Positions 33,649 through 42,524 of a stretch of 64,000 nt of DNA are shown piece after piece; the first letter of the stretch is position 1; each line of letters starts with the position of its first letter. Made by a program: the position numbers and the translations under genes. The notes beneath the pieces are model-generated. The model was not told where the DNA came from. It ran no database searches and saw only the letters and a list, made by a program, of their open reading frames with translations. The stretch comes from Streptomyces sp. CB02056 (lineage in GTDB: Bacteria > Actinomycetota > Actinomycetes > Streptomycetales > Streptomycetaceae), in assembly GCF_001905545.1 (NCBI RefSeq), contig NZ_LIPD01000023.1, positions 124,673 to 188,672 of the forward strand. Reading direction: 5' to 3'.

Positions 33649-34383
33649 CGGAGGGGACGGGAGGGGAACCCGGCCCGGCCACGGGCCGTCGTCCCCGGCC
33701 CGCTGACGGGGATGACGGCGGGCCCCGGGGTGTTGCCGGGCCGGGGGCGGCATGCCGCGGGGTGTGGGGGATCGGGTCTGACCGCGACAGGTCCAGGCGT
33801 GCGGCCAGGCGGTGGTGGTCCGACGTCCCGGCGGGTGCGTCGGGTAGCCGGTCGCCGTCGGGCGAGTTGCCAGTGCCCGTACCGCGTCCAGTCCACCGCT
33901 TCCTGGAGCAGGACCAGGGCCCGGCGGGGGCGCAGGGCTGCCGGCGGTAAGGATCCGCTCGGCGAGCAGTGGCTACCGGTCCTTCGGCGCCCCCGAGCCG
34001 TCCCTCAGCCCGCCCTGGCCGAGGTTCTGAACAACCACCAGCAGTTCCACGCCGCGTCCCTTCTCGTCGTCCGCCCGATGATCACCGGCAGGTTGGCCAT
34101 CACGGCGGCGCCGGCACTCGCCCGTCCCGGGGATCACACCTTCGGGTGGCCCCTGGTCCCGAAGCGGCCGTCAGTCCTGGGGGAAGCCGGATGCGGCTGC
34201 AGGGCGGGCGAAACCACGCGACCGCATCAGATCGCAACTGAACGAATACGACTAAACACTTTCCGTGAAAGATTTTCTGCACGTTTTACCTCCCCTGAAC
34301 GCTCTATAGGTGGAGGCGCTGGCCTCCGGCGCCGCTGGGGAGGTCGGCGCCTCCTCATCACCTGCTCTCTTTGGGGAGGAAAC
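33649..34383. other. long gap inside cassette copy 2
   Basis: The 735 bp between the two halves of the cassette hold no supported gene. 34220-34310 is unusually AT-rich for this DNA (CGAATACGACTAAACACTTT, then CTCTATAG) and probably holds the promoter of the sigma operon. GGGGAGGAAAC at 34373-34383 is the binding site for the 34384 gene. Confidence 0.45.
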
Positions 34384-34572
34384 GTGGACCACGACAGTAC
34401 GGCGCGCCTGGTCACAGCGGCCGTGGCGGCAAGGGTGTTCGGCCGCGACGGCGTCCGGCTGGCCCGGCGGCTGCTGGCCGTCGGGGTGCGGATCGGTATC
34501 GACGACCTGGTGACCCGCACCGGGCTCGGGCGTTCGGCCGAGACCGGGTCGGCGCCGGAGGGGGAGCGGTGA
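34384..34572 (+). CDS. small protein leading the sigma operon
   Basis: A 62-aa protein from GTG 34384 behind an excellent Shine-Dalgarno (GGGGAGGAAAC). It is amphipathic and basic in the middle (VFGRDGVRLARRLLAVGVRI) and ends acidic. Its stop overlaps the sigma GTG (GTGA). Copy 1 of the operon has no such leader gene. It may be a small regulator of the sigma factor; unknown. Confidence 0.55.
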   Translation: MDHDSTARLVTAAVAARVFGRDGVRLARRLLAVGVRIGIDDLVTRTGLGRSAETGSAPEGER

Positions 34573-35186
34573 CCTGGACCGACGCCGCCGACGCCGCCGA
34601 CCCGGAGGACTTCACCGCGGCCGGCCGCGCGCGGGGACTCCCGTACGAGGAGTGGCCGGAGCCCTGGCGGGCTGCCTACTGGGCGTTCCACCGTCGAATG
34701 CGCGCCCGGTACCTGGAGTGGGCCTACCTCCAACTCGGGTCGGACGCGGACGCGGAGGACGCCGTCGATGCCACTTTCGACAAGCTCGCGGACAAATGGT
34801 GTCAAATGCTCCGGATGGACAATCTGCCCGGGTATGCCTGGAAGGTCCTCAAGCACCGGGTCGTCGACCAGGCCCGCATGCGGGGACGGCGCGCGGCGCC
34901 CATGGACATCGCCGCCTTCGAGGCGGCGCTGACCACCATGTCCCACGACCCCTTCGAGGACCTGGCCGAGGCACTGGCGGCCTACCACGAGATCCGCCGC
35001 CTGCCCGAACGACAGCGCGACGTCATGGAACTGCGCAGCTGCCTCGGGTTCACCACCGAGGAGGTCGCCGACCTGATGGGGGTGAAGGACGCCACCATCC
35101 GCTCACACATGTCCCAGGCGCGTCAGCGCCTGGCCGCACGTCTCCGCGAAGACGTGGAGGGAACCGCCGATGGGGAGAAACAATGA
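34569..35186 (+). CDS. ECF-type sigma-70 factor, copy 2
   Basis: A 205-aa protein from GTG 34569. Region 2: YLEWAYLQLGSDADAEDAVD followed by FDKLADKW. Linker: GYAWKVLKHRVVDQARMRGR. Region 4: LPERQRDVMELRSCLGFTTE and an HTH with ATIRSHMSQARQRLAARL. It is closer to a canonical ECF factor than copy 1. It sits between the 62-aa leader and the helical partner gene, with 4-bp overlaps on both sides. Confidence 0.75.
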   Translation: MTWTDAADAADPEDFTAAGRARGLPYEEWPEPWRAAYWAFHRRMRARYLEWAYLQLGSDADAEDAVDATFDKLADKWCQMLRMDNLPGYAWKVLKHRVVDQARMRGRRAAPMDIAAFEAALTTMSHDPFEDLAEALAAYHEIRRLPERQRDVMELRSCLGFTTEEVADLMGVKDATIRSHMSQARQRLAARLREDVEGTADGEKQ

Positions 35187-35881
35187 CCGCAGATGACCGC
35201 GATGCCGCGCAGCCACGGTTGGAGTCCATGATCCGAAGGCTGAGGACCCGCCGCCGCTACGACCGCTACGACCTGGACGACGCCGAGGAGCGCCTGGCCC
35301 TGCGCCAGGCCGCCCGCTACCGCTGCTCCGGCTCCGGCTGCGCGCTGGTACCTTCACCGGCCCTCGTCCGGTACCAGTGGACTCCCGTCCACAGCCTGAA
35401 CACCGTGGAGCAGGCCTGGAAGGACCTCAGGTCGCTCTGTGCCCGGGTGATCGCCGCCGACTCCGCGCCGGATGACTTGGCTGGCTTCATCGACGTCCAC
35501 TACGCCGACGGCATCGGCGCCCGCGTACTGGCCTGCCTGCTTCACCTCGCCGACGACCGCGACGGCGCCCGGTGGTGGTGGCAGTACGCCGCCGGCGCCG
35601 GGGACCACACGTCCGTCTACTGCCTGCTGCTCGACCACCTCCGCCGCGGCGAGCTGCACGACGCCACCTGGTGGAGCCGCCAGCTGGCCGACGACGGCTT
35701 CGTGCCCGAGCAGTGGGACGCCCGTGCCGAGGACCTCGACCTCGCCGACGACGTCCCCGGCCGGGTCTCGCCTCACATCACGCGTCGGCAGCACCCCACC
35801 CTCGGCGTCATCCCCTTGCCGTCGCAGTCCCTTGTCCCTGCCCTGCGCGAGCTCGCCTCCACCTCCGCCGACGCCCATTAG
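35183..35881 (+). CDS. sigma-associated helical partner, copy 2
   Basis: A 232-aa soluble protein; ATG overlaps the sigma stop. The basic N-terminus (SMIRRLRTRRRYDRYDLDDA) is followed by helical repeats similar to the copy-1 partner: GIGARVLACLLHLADDRDGA, RWWWQYAAGAGDHTSVYCLL and HDATWWSRQLADDGFVPEQW. It is a likely anti-sigma or effector by position only. A strong terminator follows after 6 bp. Confidence 0.5.
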   Translation: MTADDRDAAQPRLESMIRRLRTRRRYDRYDLDDAEERLALRQAARYRCSGSGCALVPSPALVRYQWTPVHSLNTVEQAWKDLRSLCARVIAADSAPDDLAGFIDVHYADGIGARVLACLLHLADDRDGARWWWQYAAGAGDHTSVYCLLLDHLRRGELHDATWWSRQLADDGFVPEQWDARAEDLDLADDVPGRVSPHITRRQHPTLGVIPLPSQSLVPALRELASTSADAH

Positions 35882-35887
35882 GAAGGG

Positions 35888-35923
35888 CCACACCGCCGCG
35901 CCCGGCCGGGCCCGGCGGTGTGG
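35888..35923 (+). terminator. terminator of the sigma operon
   Basis: CCACACCGCCG at 35888-35898 pairs perfectly with CGGCGGTGTGG at 35913-35923, directly after the partner gene's stop. Confidence 0.8.
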
Positions 35924-36027
35924 TCGCGCCCGGCCTGTGAACCCGGCGGCCGACGGCAAGGCGGAGAGCCGCGCACCCCTCCGGGCCCGGCCCCGAAGGG
36001 GGCGTCAACCCCGCGCGCCGGCAGGGG

Positions 36028-36240
36028 CTACCGGATCAGCTTGTGCAGGGCGGGCACGCTCGCCCCGGAGGCGGTCAGCCCGGCCAGGACCGCGCCGGCG
36101 ACGGTCTCGCCGCCGAGGAACGTCAGCCCTCCGCTGACCAGGCCGATGACGACGGCGCTGAGGAGGACGACGGTCGCGCGGACGGTCAGCAACGGGGCGG
36201 GGGTGGTCGGGTTGCCCGGGGTCGGGTCGGACAGCACCAT
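36028..36240 (-). CDS. small two-span membrane protein
   Basis: A 70-aa protein from ATG 36240 after GGAGGAACAC. Two hydrophobic segments, TVRATVVLLSAVVIGLVSGG and GGETVAGAVLAGLTASGA, are followed by a short HKLIR tail. Function unknown. It is divergent from the HTH-TPR gene, sharing a 194-bp promoter region with GTCC/GGAC dyads (36376-36418). Confidence 0.6.
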   Translation of the reverse strand: MVLSDPTPGNPTTPAPLLTVRATVVLLSAVVIGLVSGGLTFLGGETVAGAVLAGLTASGASVPALHKLIR

Positions 36241-36434
36241 GTGTTCCTCCAGTGGGTGGTCGGGGACCGGAGCCCTGCTCGTTCCCCTCGGATCGGTCCG
36301 GCGGATACCGGCCCTGGGAGCAGCGTCGGATCGGTCTTGGTAGTCCCCAAGCCGCGAAGGCATCACCGCAGGTAAGGTCCGGACAACATAGGGATGTCCC
36401 GGGCTGTCCGGGACGGGAAAATGGGGAGCCGGGC

Positions 36435-38159
36435 ATGGGAAGGCCGTGGGGGCCGGTCCGAGCGAGGACACCGGAGGCCGAGGCACTGGCGCTCTTCCTC
36501 CGCAAACGGGTCGACGAGTCGCCGCTGACGATGACCGACGTCGCGGGCCGGGTCCCTTTCTCGAAGTCGCGGGTCGGGGCGTTCCTGTCGGGTGACCCGG
36601 TACCCGGACGGGACTTCGTGGTCGCCTTGGTGCGGGTGACGGTGCCCGAGCCGGTGCTGCGGCAGCGCCACGAGGCCGAGGCCTGCCGTCTGAGGGAAGC
36701 GGCCGAGCACCCGGAGAACCGGGGCCGGCAGAACGGTGACGGAGACCTTGCCGGGGAGCTGGAGCGGGTACGCGCGCGGCAGGTGGACATCTGCGAGCGC
36801 CTGACCCGTGCCGTGGAACAGCGCGCCGATCTGCAGCAGGCGGCGCAGAACTCCATGCAGCTGGTCATGGTCCTGTTGACCATGATCAACAATCTGGAGG
36901 GGAAAGTGCGGACCCTGTCCGCGGAGCGTGACGAACTCCGCGCCCGCGCCGACGATCGGGCCGAGGTCGAGGACACGCAAGCGAGGCTCACCCGCGCGCT
37001 GAACCAGGAACGCCGGGCGAGGGAGGAGCTCGATCGCGCGCGGGACAAACAAAGGCAGGCCGATGAGCTCGCCAGCCACGTCGAAGCGCAGGTACTCGCG
37101 CTGACCAACGAACTCAACCGCCTGCGCGCCCAGGAGTCGGATTCCGGGCCGTCGGCAGCCGACGGCGCAGGCGGCGGGTCCGGCGCGGCGGACCCGGCCG
37201 CCGACGACATCGACCGGGCCCTCGCCCGCGCGGCCGCCGTCAACGACGCCGACGACGAGACCATCCGGCGCATCACCGACGCGCTCCAGGACGACGCCCA
37301 GGGGCTTGCCCCCCACGAAGGCCCGGCCGACGACCTCATCGGATCGGCGGTTGTCCCGGACAACCGGGACAACCCCCCGACCAGCACCACCACCTCGGAC
37401 AAACCCTCCGGTCAGCCCTGGTCTGACCGATGGTCGGTAACCTCCCCGCTGCTCTTCGACGTCGGCCCGGAAGTCTTGAGCGCCGACGCTGTCGCTGCCC
37501 GATACAACCTCGCCGGGCAGATCGGCATGGCAGGCGACCACCGGGAGGCGGCCGACCTCTTCGCCGACGTGGCCCGGGACTATGAACGGCTGCGGGGCCC
37601 TCGCCACCCCAGCACCCTTGCCAGCCGTCACCACCACGCCGTGCAGGTCGGGATGGCCGGCGGGCACCGGGAGGCGGCCGACCTGCTTGCCGATCTGGTC
37701 CGGGACTGCTCACGGGTGCTGGGTCCCGACCACGCCAGGACCCTCACGAACCGTCACCATCACGCCGTGCAGGTCGGGAGGGCCGGCGGGCGCGCGAAGG
37801 CGGTCGGCCTGTTCGCCGATCTGGTCCGCGACTGCTCACAGGTGCTGGGCCCTCGCCACCTCAACACCCTCACAAACCGCCACCACCACGCCGTGCAGAT
37901 CGGTATCGCGGGTGACCACCAGGGGGCGGCCGACCTGTTCGCCGATCTGGTCCGGGACTATGCACGGGTGCTGGGTCCCGACCACGCCAGGACCCTCACG
38001 AACCGTCACCATCACGCCGTGCAGGTCGGGAGGGCCGGCGGGCGCGCGAAGGCGGTCGGCCTGTTCGCCGATCTGGTCCGCGACTGCTCACAGGTGCTGG
38101 GCCCCGACCACCCCGGAACCCTCTCCGTCCGTCGTCACTTCACCTACCTCGAAGCGTGA
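36435..38159 (+). CDS. HTH, coiled-coil and TPR regulatory protein
   Basis: A 574-aa protein from ATG 36435. Residues 10-75 are an HTH of the Streptomyces xre-like kind (FLRKRVDESPLTMTDVAGRV, PFSKSRVGAFLSGDPVPGRD). Residues 85-240 form a long coiled coil (RVRARQVDICERLTRAVEQR, ALNQERRAREELDRARDKQR). After an acidic linker, five to six TPR units of about 42 aa follow (RYNLAGQIGMAGDHREAADL; VLGPDHARTLTNRHHHAVQV). This TPR type is common in actinobacterial signalling and defence proteins. The TPR part has recently expanded by internal duplication. Probably a DNA-bound regulator that senses a partner through its TPRs. Confidence 0.65.
   Translation: MGRPWGPVRARTPEAEALALFLRKRVDESPLTMTDVAGRVPFSKSRVGAFLSGDPVPGRDFVVALVRVTVPEPVLRQRHEAEACRLREAAEHPENRGRQNGDGDLAGELERVRARQVDICERLTRAVEQRADLQQAAQNSMQLVMVLLTMINNLEGKVRTLSAERDELRARADDRAEVEDTQARLTRALNQERRAREELDRARDKQRQADELASHVEAQVLALTNELNRLRAQESDSGPSAADGAGGGSGAADPAADDIDRALARAAAVNDADDETIRRITDALQDDAQGLAPHEGPADDLIGSAVVPDNRDNPPTSTTTSDKPSGQPWSDRWSVTSPLLFDVGPEVLSADAVAARYNLAGQIGMAGDHREAADLFADVARDYERLRGPRHPSTLASRHHHAVQVGMAGGHREAADLLADLVRDCSRVLGPDHARTLTNRHHHAVQVGRAGGRAKAVGLFADLVRDCSQVLGPRHLNTLTNRHHHAVQIGIAGDHQGAADLFADLVRDYARVLGPDHARTLTNRHHHAVQVGRAGGRAKAVGLFADLVRDCSQVLGPDHPGTLSVRRHFTYLEA
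37711..38104 (+). repeat. 142-bp perfect internal direct repeat in the TPR region
   Basis: 37711-37852 and 37963-38104 are identical, with a period of 252 bp (84 codons, two TPR units). Absence of silent differences means very recent duplication or gene conversion. Confidence 0.8.
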
Positions 38160-38525
38160 GAAGGGCATCGCTGCCCGCCAGCGGCCCTCCTGCCGGGTGC
38201 ACCACGACCAGCACCGAGCCCCGGCGGAAGCACCCCGGGTGTCCCGAACAGCCCGTGAAGGTCGCGCGAGCGGCGCGCCTCCGCCTCCGCCGAAGCCCAC
38301 CCGAAAGTTGGACAAGGCCGGCTGCGCCGGGCCCGCGCGGCGTCGAAGGCGGCCCGGGCGGCCGCGCAGGCGCCTGCAGCCACCCGCCCGGCGGCGAAGG
38401 TGATCGCCGCCGCTCCGGAACAGCCCCGGGTCGCGCTGTCAGGACGGCCTGGCGGGTTGTGTGGTCGCGCCGTACTACCCGCCGGGTACCCCCGCAGCAA
38501 CGCCCCGCCGACCCAGGAGCCCCCT
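38160..38525. other. gap with degenerate coding remnants
   Basis: A plus-strand Ala-rich stretch around 38335-38420 looks like the tail of a lost gene, but no start or intact frame is visible. Confidence 0.35.
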
Positions 38526-38905
38526 GTGCCGCCGACCGTCCGCCGTCTCACCCACTGTCCGGCGCCCGCCACCCACGCCACGGCCCGGCAGACCCGGCAC
38601 AAGCCCCCGCGCCCCCGATGGGTGATCTACTCCTGCCGCCACCACGGAGAGATCCTCGCCCGCGACTCCGGGGGCTCCACCTCCTGCGGCCGCGGAACGC
38701 CGCCGACCGCCCGCACTACGCCTGCGGCACCATGCTCGACCACCGCCCCGCCACCCAGATCATGGAGGACTTCTTCCACCGCTGGCTCGTCACCCCCCGG
38801 CCGCAGAGCGAGCACTGGACCTGGGTCGACCGGCTGCGCACCAACGTCCACGAGAGGAACCGGTCCCGGCGCGAACTCCCCGGGATCGCCGGGCACCTCG
38901 ACGCC
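38526..38905 (+). pseudogene. frameshifted, truncated paralogue of the 59367-59885 gene
   Basis: The GTG at 38526 opens PPTVRRLTHCPAPATHATAR, matching PPNFRRVTDCAETATHSTTR of the intact gene. After about 38690 the match continues in another frame as CGTMLDHRPATQIMEDFFHR and RNRSRRELPGIAGHLD. The C-terminal 50 residues are missing: at about 38915 the sequence changes abruptly into the inverted end of an HTH-family gene. Confidence 0.65.
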
Positions 38906-38928
38906 GGCGGCCGGCGCTCACGTGGCGG

Positions 38929-39473
38929 CGCCAGGCTTCGGCGGTGATGCCGTCCGGGACGGGGCCGGTCTCCACCTCGGCGGCCGGGACGTCGGGGCGG
39001 GCGCGGACCTCGGCGACCGCGGCAGCGACGATCCCGCCGACCGTCCCGGCCGGGAGCAAGGCGTCGCCGGCGTCCCGGTGGGCGTCGGCGAGGCGTTCGG
39101 CGATCAGGTCGGTGAGCTCGCTGACCCGGCCCTTGAGGTCGACGACCGTGCGCACCGGCAGGACCAGGTCGGTGCTGTCCCGCGCGTGGGACACCCCGAG
39201 CTCGGACTGCACGGTGGTCTCGATCGCCTCGGCGACGGCCGCCAGGTCGAGCAGCCGGTACGCCGTCGAGCGGCCGATCCCGAACTCGGCGAGCACGTAC
39301 GCCGGCCACGACGGGTGCCCGAGCACGGTCCAGACCCGGGCCTGGTGGGCGGCGCGGACCCGGCGGGCGAGCACCAGGATGGCGGCCCGGACGTCCTCGA
39401 TCGCCGTGCGCAGCTGCTCGGTCAGCTCCCGGGCCCGCGCCGCGTCGACCGGGCCGGCCTGGTCCTCGTCCAT
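38929..39473 (-). pseudogene. N-terminal half of an HTH-family gene
   Basis: From ATG 39473 it reads a 180-codon protein start: ELTEQLRTAIEDVRAAILVL, then HPSWPAYVLAEFGIGRSTAY (an HTH), RLLDLAAVAEAIETTVQSEL and LVLPVRTVVDLKGRVSELTD. It runs on until AWRRHVSA, where homology to the 54327 gene stops. The missing C-terminal half is at 22065-22424, with a 140-bp overlap of about 95% identity. Confidence 0.6.
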
Positions 39474-39699
39474 GCCCGGACTACGGGAACGGTCGGGCAA
39501 GGATGCGCCGCTGCTGTTCGGCGACGGCGCCCACGGGGCCGGCGCCTGGGAGCGACAGCAGCCCGCGCGAATTGCCCGGGAACTTGCAGCGCACGGGTAC
39601 GGGCTGCTGGACGCCGAGGGTGGCTGGTGGCGGGAGCTCGACGACGGCGGTCGGGTGGCCCCGCTGCGCCGGGTCGCGGAAGGTCAGGCCGGTCGGTGA
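39472..39699 (+). CDS. small hypothetical protein
   Basis: A 75-aa frame from ATG 39472, overlapping the start of the minus-strand HTH fragment by 2 bp. RQQPARIARELAAHGYGLLD and GGWWRELDDGGRVAPLRRVA look like real protein, but there is no ribosome binding site. Unknown. Confidence 0.35.
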   Translation: MPGLRERSGKDAPLLFGDGAHGAGAWERQQPARIARELAAHGYGLLDAEGGWWRELDDGGRVAPLRRVAEGQAGR

Positions 39700-39948
39700 C
39701 CGCCGACTTCCCCGTTTCGCTGGGACAGTCCCAGCCGTTTTCCCGGGGTGGGCGTTGCTCCGTACCGGGCTGAGACAGGGTGCCGGGGCGCCCGGCCCGG
39801 GCGGGCGGTGTCCTCCAGCGGCCGGTCCTGACCGTTTGTCGGGTGGGCTTGATCGCCCGGTTCAGCGTTGTGGTTCGGACCTTGTCGGTGAGGAGAGGAG
39901 AGAGGGAGAACCGTCGTTCTCCTTCTCATTCGCCGATAGGTTCCGGGC

Positions 39949-40293
39949 ATGACGACGAAGCGGCCCGACGCCGCCCTCCCTGACCTCGCCGCCCTCGCGG
40001 TGGCCGCCCTCGGCGAGCAGATCGCCCGCGCCGCGTGGGCCGTCTACGGTCACCGGGTCCTGGCCGTCGCAGGCCCCGCCGTCCGCGGCCTCGCGGACGG
40101 CACCCGTGCCGCTGCCGGCACGGCCCTCCGCGGCCTCTCCGACGAAGTCCGCGCCATCGGGGCCGATACGGCCGCCGACCTTCTCGCCCGGTCGCGCACC
40201 GCCGTGGGCGACGCGGCCCGCGGCCTCGCCGAGGACCTGTGCGACCGGTTCGGCCGGGCCGTTCGGGACGCCGTCACCGGAGGCGCCCGGTGA
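39949..40293 (+). CDS. Ala-rich helical hypothetical protein
   Basis: A 114-aa protein from ATG 39949. It is almost wholly helical with Ala, Arg and Asp spacing typical of a phasin-like or coiled fold (ARSRTAVGDAARGLAEDLCD). Unknown family. Its stop overlaps the next gene's GTG, forming a two-gene operon. The 250 bp upstream (39700-39948) hold no gene; an AT-richer block near 39900-39940 may be the promoter. Confidence 0.55.
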   Translation: MTTKRPDAALPDLAALAVAALGEQIARAAWAVYGHRVLAVAGPAVRGLADGTRAAAGTALRGLSDEVRAIGADTAADLLARSRTAVGDAARGLAEDLCDRFGRAVRDAVTGGAR

Positions 40294-40775
40294 CCTACTT
40301 CGCCCCGCCGACGGCCGGCGCCGAGCCGTTGCCGCACGTCCAGTACGGCCAGGCCGTCCACCAGGCGCTCGTCGCCGCGGGCGCCGAGCCGGTCGAGTGG
40401 TACATGGACGAGGCCGACTTCGGCCTGCGGGCCGACTACTACTACCGGCCCTACCGGCCCGAGCCCCGGCCGGACGGCACGGTGCCGCTCACCCCCGACC
40501 CGGAGCACTGGCAGCACGGACTCCAGCTCTCCTGGACCGAGCGGGGCTGGTGCTACCTGCCGCTCGACGAGGGCAGCGACCCGCTGTGGGACGAGGAGGA
40601 CGCCGAGCCGCTGCCGGTGCCGGTCCTCGCCGACCCGGACGCCGTGGCCGCGCTGCTGGTGCTGCTGCTGGCCGGGCGGTTCGACGAGATCGGGTCGGCC
40701 ACCGTCGAGTGGAGCCACGCCCCGGTCCAGCGCACCGCCATCCTGGAACACGCCCGGCGGGCGGGCCGTGCGTGA
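40290..40775 (+). CDS. hypothetical DUF-type protein
   Basis: A 161-aa acidic protein with GTG at 40290 overlapping the previous stop. The middle has ADYYYRPYRPEPRPDGTVPL and HWQHGLQLSWTERGWCYLPL, resembling small unannotated Streptomyces proteins that pair a PEHW motif with a W-x-L-P-L strand. The C-terminal part is helical (DPDAVAALLVLLLAGRFDEI). Function unknown. Confidence 0.55.
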   Translation: MTYFAPPTAGAEPLPHVQYGQAVHQALVAAGAEPVEWYMDEADFGLRADYYYRPYRPEPRPDGTVPLTPDPEHWQHGLQLSWTERGWCYLPLDEGSDPLWDEEDAEPLPVPVLADPDAVAALLVLLLAGRFDEIGSATVEWSHAPVQRTAILEHARRAGRA

Positions 40776-40832
40776 GCGGCCTCCCACCAGCCGGGCCCGC
40801 GCGGAACGCATCCCCGTACGGCGGGCAGGCGG

Positions 40833-41099
40833 CTACCGCCCCGGGGTAGCGCCCTCGATGGCGGCGACCAGGAGGGCGTGGACGGCGGCGGCGGCCTCCT
40901 GGGTGGCAGGGTCCGGGTCCTTCAACTGGGGGGCGATCAGCGCGGCGGCCGCGGCGAGGACCGGCACCGGGACGGTCGCGGAGCGCAGGTGCGCGAGCTG
41001 GGCGGCGGCCTTCTCGCCGGGGGTCGCCTTGGCGCGGGCGTCGGGGATCAGGGCGCTGATGCCGCGGGGCAGGGGTTGGGTGTTGGTCACCCGGCTCAT
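40833..41099 (-). CDS. small helical hypothetical protein
   Basis: An 88-aa protein from ATG 41099, last of three minus-strand genes. Ala-rich helices (GEKAAAQLAHLRSATVPVPV, VHALLVAAIEGATP). No motif recognised. Confidence 0.45.
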   Translation of the reverse strand: MSRVTNTQPLPRGISALIPDARAKATPGEKAAAQLAHLRSATVPVPVLAAAAALIAPQLKDPDPATQEAAAAVHALLVAAIEGATPGR

Positions 41100-41124
41100 T
41101 CTCCCGTGTGCGGGCCGGTGGTGA

Positions 41125-41634
41125 TCACCACGGCCGGTCGTCCGGTACTGCGGTGGGAAGGGGGCCGTGGTGGTGGCGGGCGACGGCCTCGATCAGTGCC
41201 TGGCGGGCCTGGCGCCAGCGGACGTCCTCGGTGCGGCCGGCGTCGGCGGCCCAGGCGGGCAGCGGCCGGTCCTGCGCGGCCGCGGTGAGTCGGAGGCCGA
41301 GCTCGCCGATCGCGTGTTGCCAGTGGTCGAGCTCCAGCAGTAGGCCGCGCACCAGCTCGTCGACGGCGCCGGCCGGGTCGGTGCCGAAGGAGCGCGCTTC
41401 GGCGGCGGCCTCGGCGAGGACGTCCTCGTCCAGGCCGTCGAAGGCGTCCCGCCAGGGTTCGGCCCGCTGCTCGAACTCCTCCCAGGCGGTGCGCAGGGCG
41501 GTGTCGACGGCGGCGGGGGACCACGGTGGTGGGGTGCGGGGAGATCGGATGGTGTCGGACAGGGCCCGGTCGGCGCCGGGCCCGAGCGCGCGGCGGGCCC
41601 GGCCGGGCCGCGCTCCGGTGCTGCCGGGGTTCAC
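41125..41634 (-). CDS. hypothetical helical protein
   Basis: A 169-aa protein whose GTG overlaps the stop of the upstream gene (GTGA). It has a basic disordered start, then helices such as ALRTAWEEFEQRAEPWRDAF and LELDHWQHAIGELGLRLTAA. Middle gene of the three-gene minus operon. Unknown. Confidence 0.5.
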   Translation of the reverse strand: MNPGSTGARPGRARRALGPGADRALSDTIRSPRTPPPWSPAAVDTALRTAWEEFEQRAEPWRDAFDGLDEDVLAEAAAEARSFGTDPAGAVDELVRGLLLELDHWQHAIGELGLRLTAAAQDRPLPAWAADAGRTEDVRWRQARQALIEAVARHHHGPLPTAVPDDRPW

Positions 41635-42131
41635 CGGCCGGGCTGGGCGGCGGCGCGGCCGGCGGCGACCGCGTCGTCCATCACCTGGGCGAGGACCGGT
41701 AGCTCCCGCTCGTACCAGGTCAGCGCGGTGCCCGGCATCGCCAGGGCCAGGGCGGCGACGGCGGCCAAGGCGATCCGCTCCCCGCCGGTGAGCTCCGGGA
41801 GCGTCTCCAGGTTGGTCGCGCCGAGCAGCACGCCGCCGTCCAGGCGGTAGCGCAGCTCCGCAGCGAGCTCGTTGTCGTTGCCGGGGATGATCTCGCGGGT
41901 GCAGGTCTGCTCGATCGCCTCGGCGGTCAGCTCCAGCACCCGCCCGTGGACCTCGACCGGCTGCCGGCGGGCCAGCTCCCGCACCCAGGCCGCCGCCCCC
42001 TCACCGGCCGCCGCAGCCACCTGCAGCCCGGCGCGCTCCTTCTCGGTCAGCTCCTCCCCGGGCGGTGCGGGCTCGGGCTCGGCGTCGAGCGAGGAGGGGA
42101 TCGGCAGCCAGGACAGCGGAGAGGACGTCAT
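41631..42131 (-). CDS. hypothetical helical protein, first gene of operon
   Basis: A 166-aa acidic protein from ATG 42131. Conserved-looking parts are VHGRVLELTAEAIEQTCTRE and GGERIALAAVAALALAMPGT, with an Asp/Asn-rich turn (IPGNDNELAAELRYRLDGGV). Unknown. It is divergent from the 42525 gene across a repeat-rich control region, which probably regulates both. Confidence 0.5.
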   Translation of the reverse strand: MTSSPLSWLPIPSSLDAEPEPAPPGEELTEKERAGLQVAAAAGEGAAAWVRELARRQPVEVHGRVLELTAEAIEQTCTREIIPGNDNELAAELRYRLDGGVLLGATNLETLPELTGGERIALAAVAALALAMPGTALTWYERELPVLAQVMDDAVAAGRAAAQPGR

Positions 42132-42524
42132 GCCGGTGCAACCCCCGCAGCGCCCGCCCGGTCACGGGTGCAGCAAGGGCGGCCTTGCTGCTTGCGCATG
42201 CGCATGCGCAGGGACAACCGTGCCGTTGCGTGGGACAACCCCGGACAAGGGGTCGGCGGGTAGCAGGACAAGGGGGAGAGCGGCTACGACTGGTGACGGG
42301 ACAACGTGAGGTTCTGCCAGGACAACAGGCAGCACGCGGTGCAGCAGCAGCAGCACGCCCTGCTGCCACTGCACCGCGCGTGCTCACCGCCGGGTGCAGC
42401 AGCGGAGGAGTTCCGGCCCGGTCCGTAATCCGGGCACCTTGATACCCGCCGGGTGACCGCCCTTTACGGCTCGCGGGCCGTAAAGGGATCGGTGTGGGAG
42501 GGCGTCGGGGTTACGATCCCGACC
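42132..42524. promoter_or_regulatory. repeat-rich divergent control region
   Basis: Three repeat types are visible. GGACAA occurs six times (starts 42212, 42233, 42243, 42266, 42299, 42320). A TGCGCATGCGCATGCGCA palindrome lies at about 42193-42210. CCGTAA motifs lie at 42422 and 42479, the latter within a perfect dyad CCCTTTACGG (42460-42469) / CCGTAAAGGG (42478-42487); another lies at 42542 just inside the next gene. These look like binding-site arrays for one or two plasmid regulators. Confidence 0.6.

Noticed and set aside
42193..42210. TGCGCATGCGCATGCGCA palindrome as a Z-DNA or resolution site
   Set aside because: A simple alternating purine-pyrimidine stretch; nothing beside it supports a recombination role, so it is only noted in the control region.
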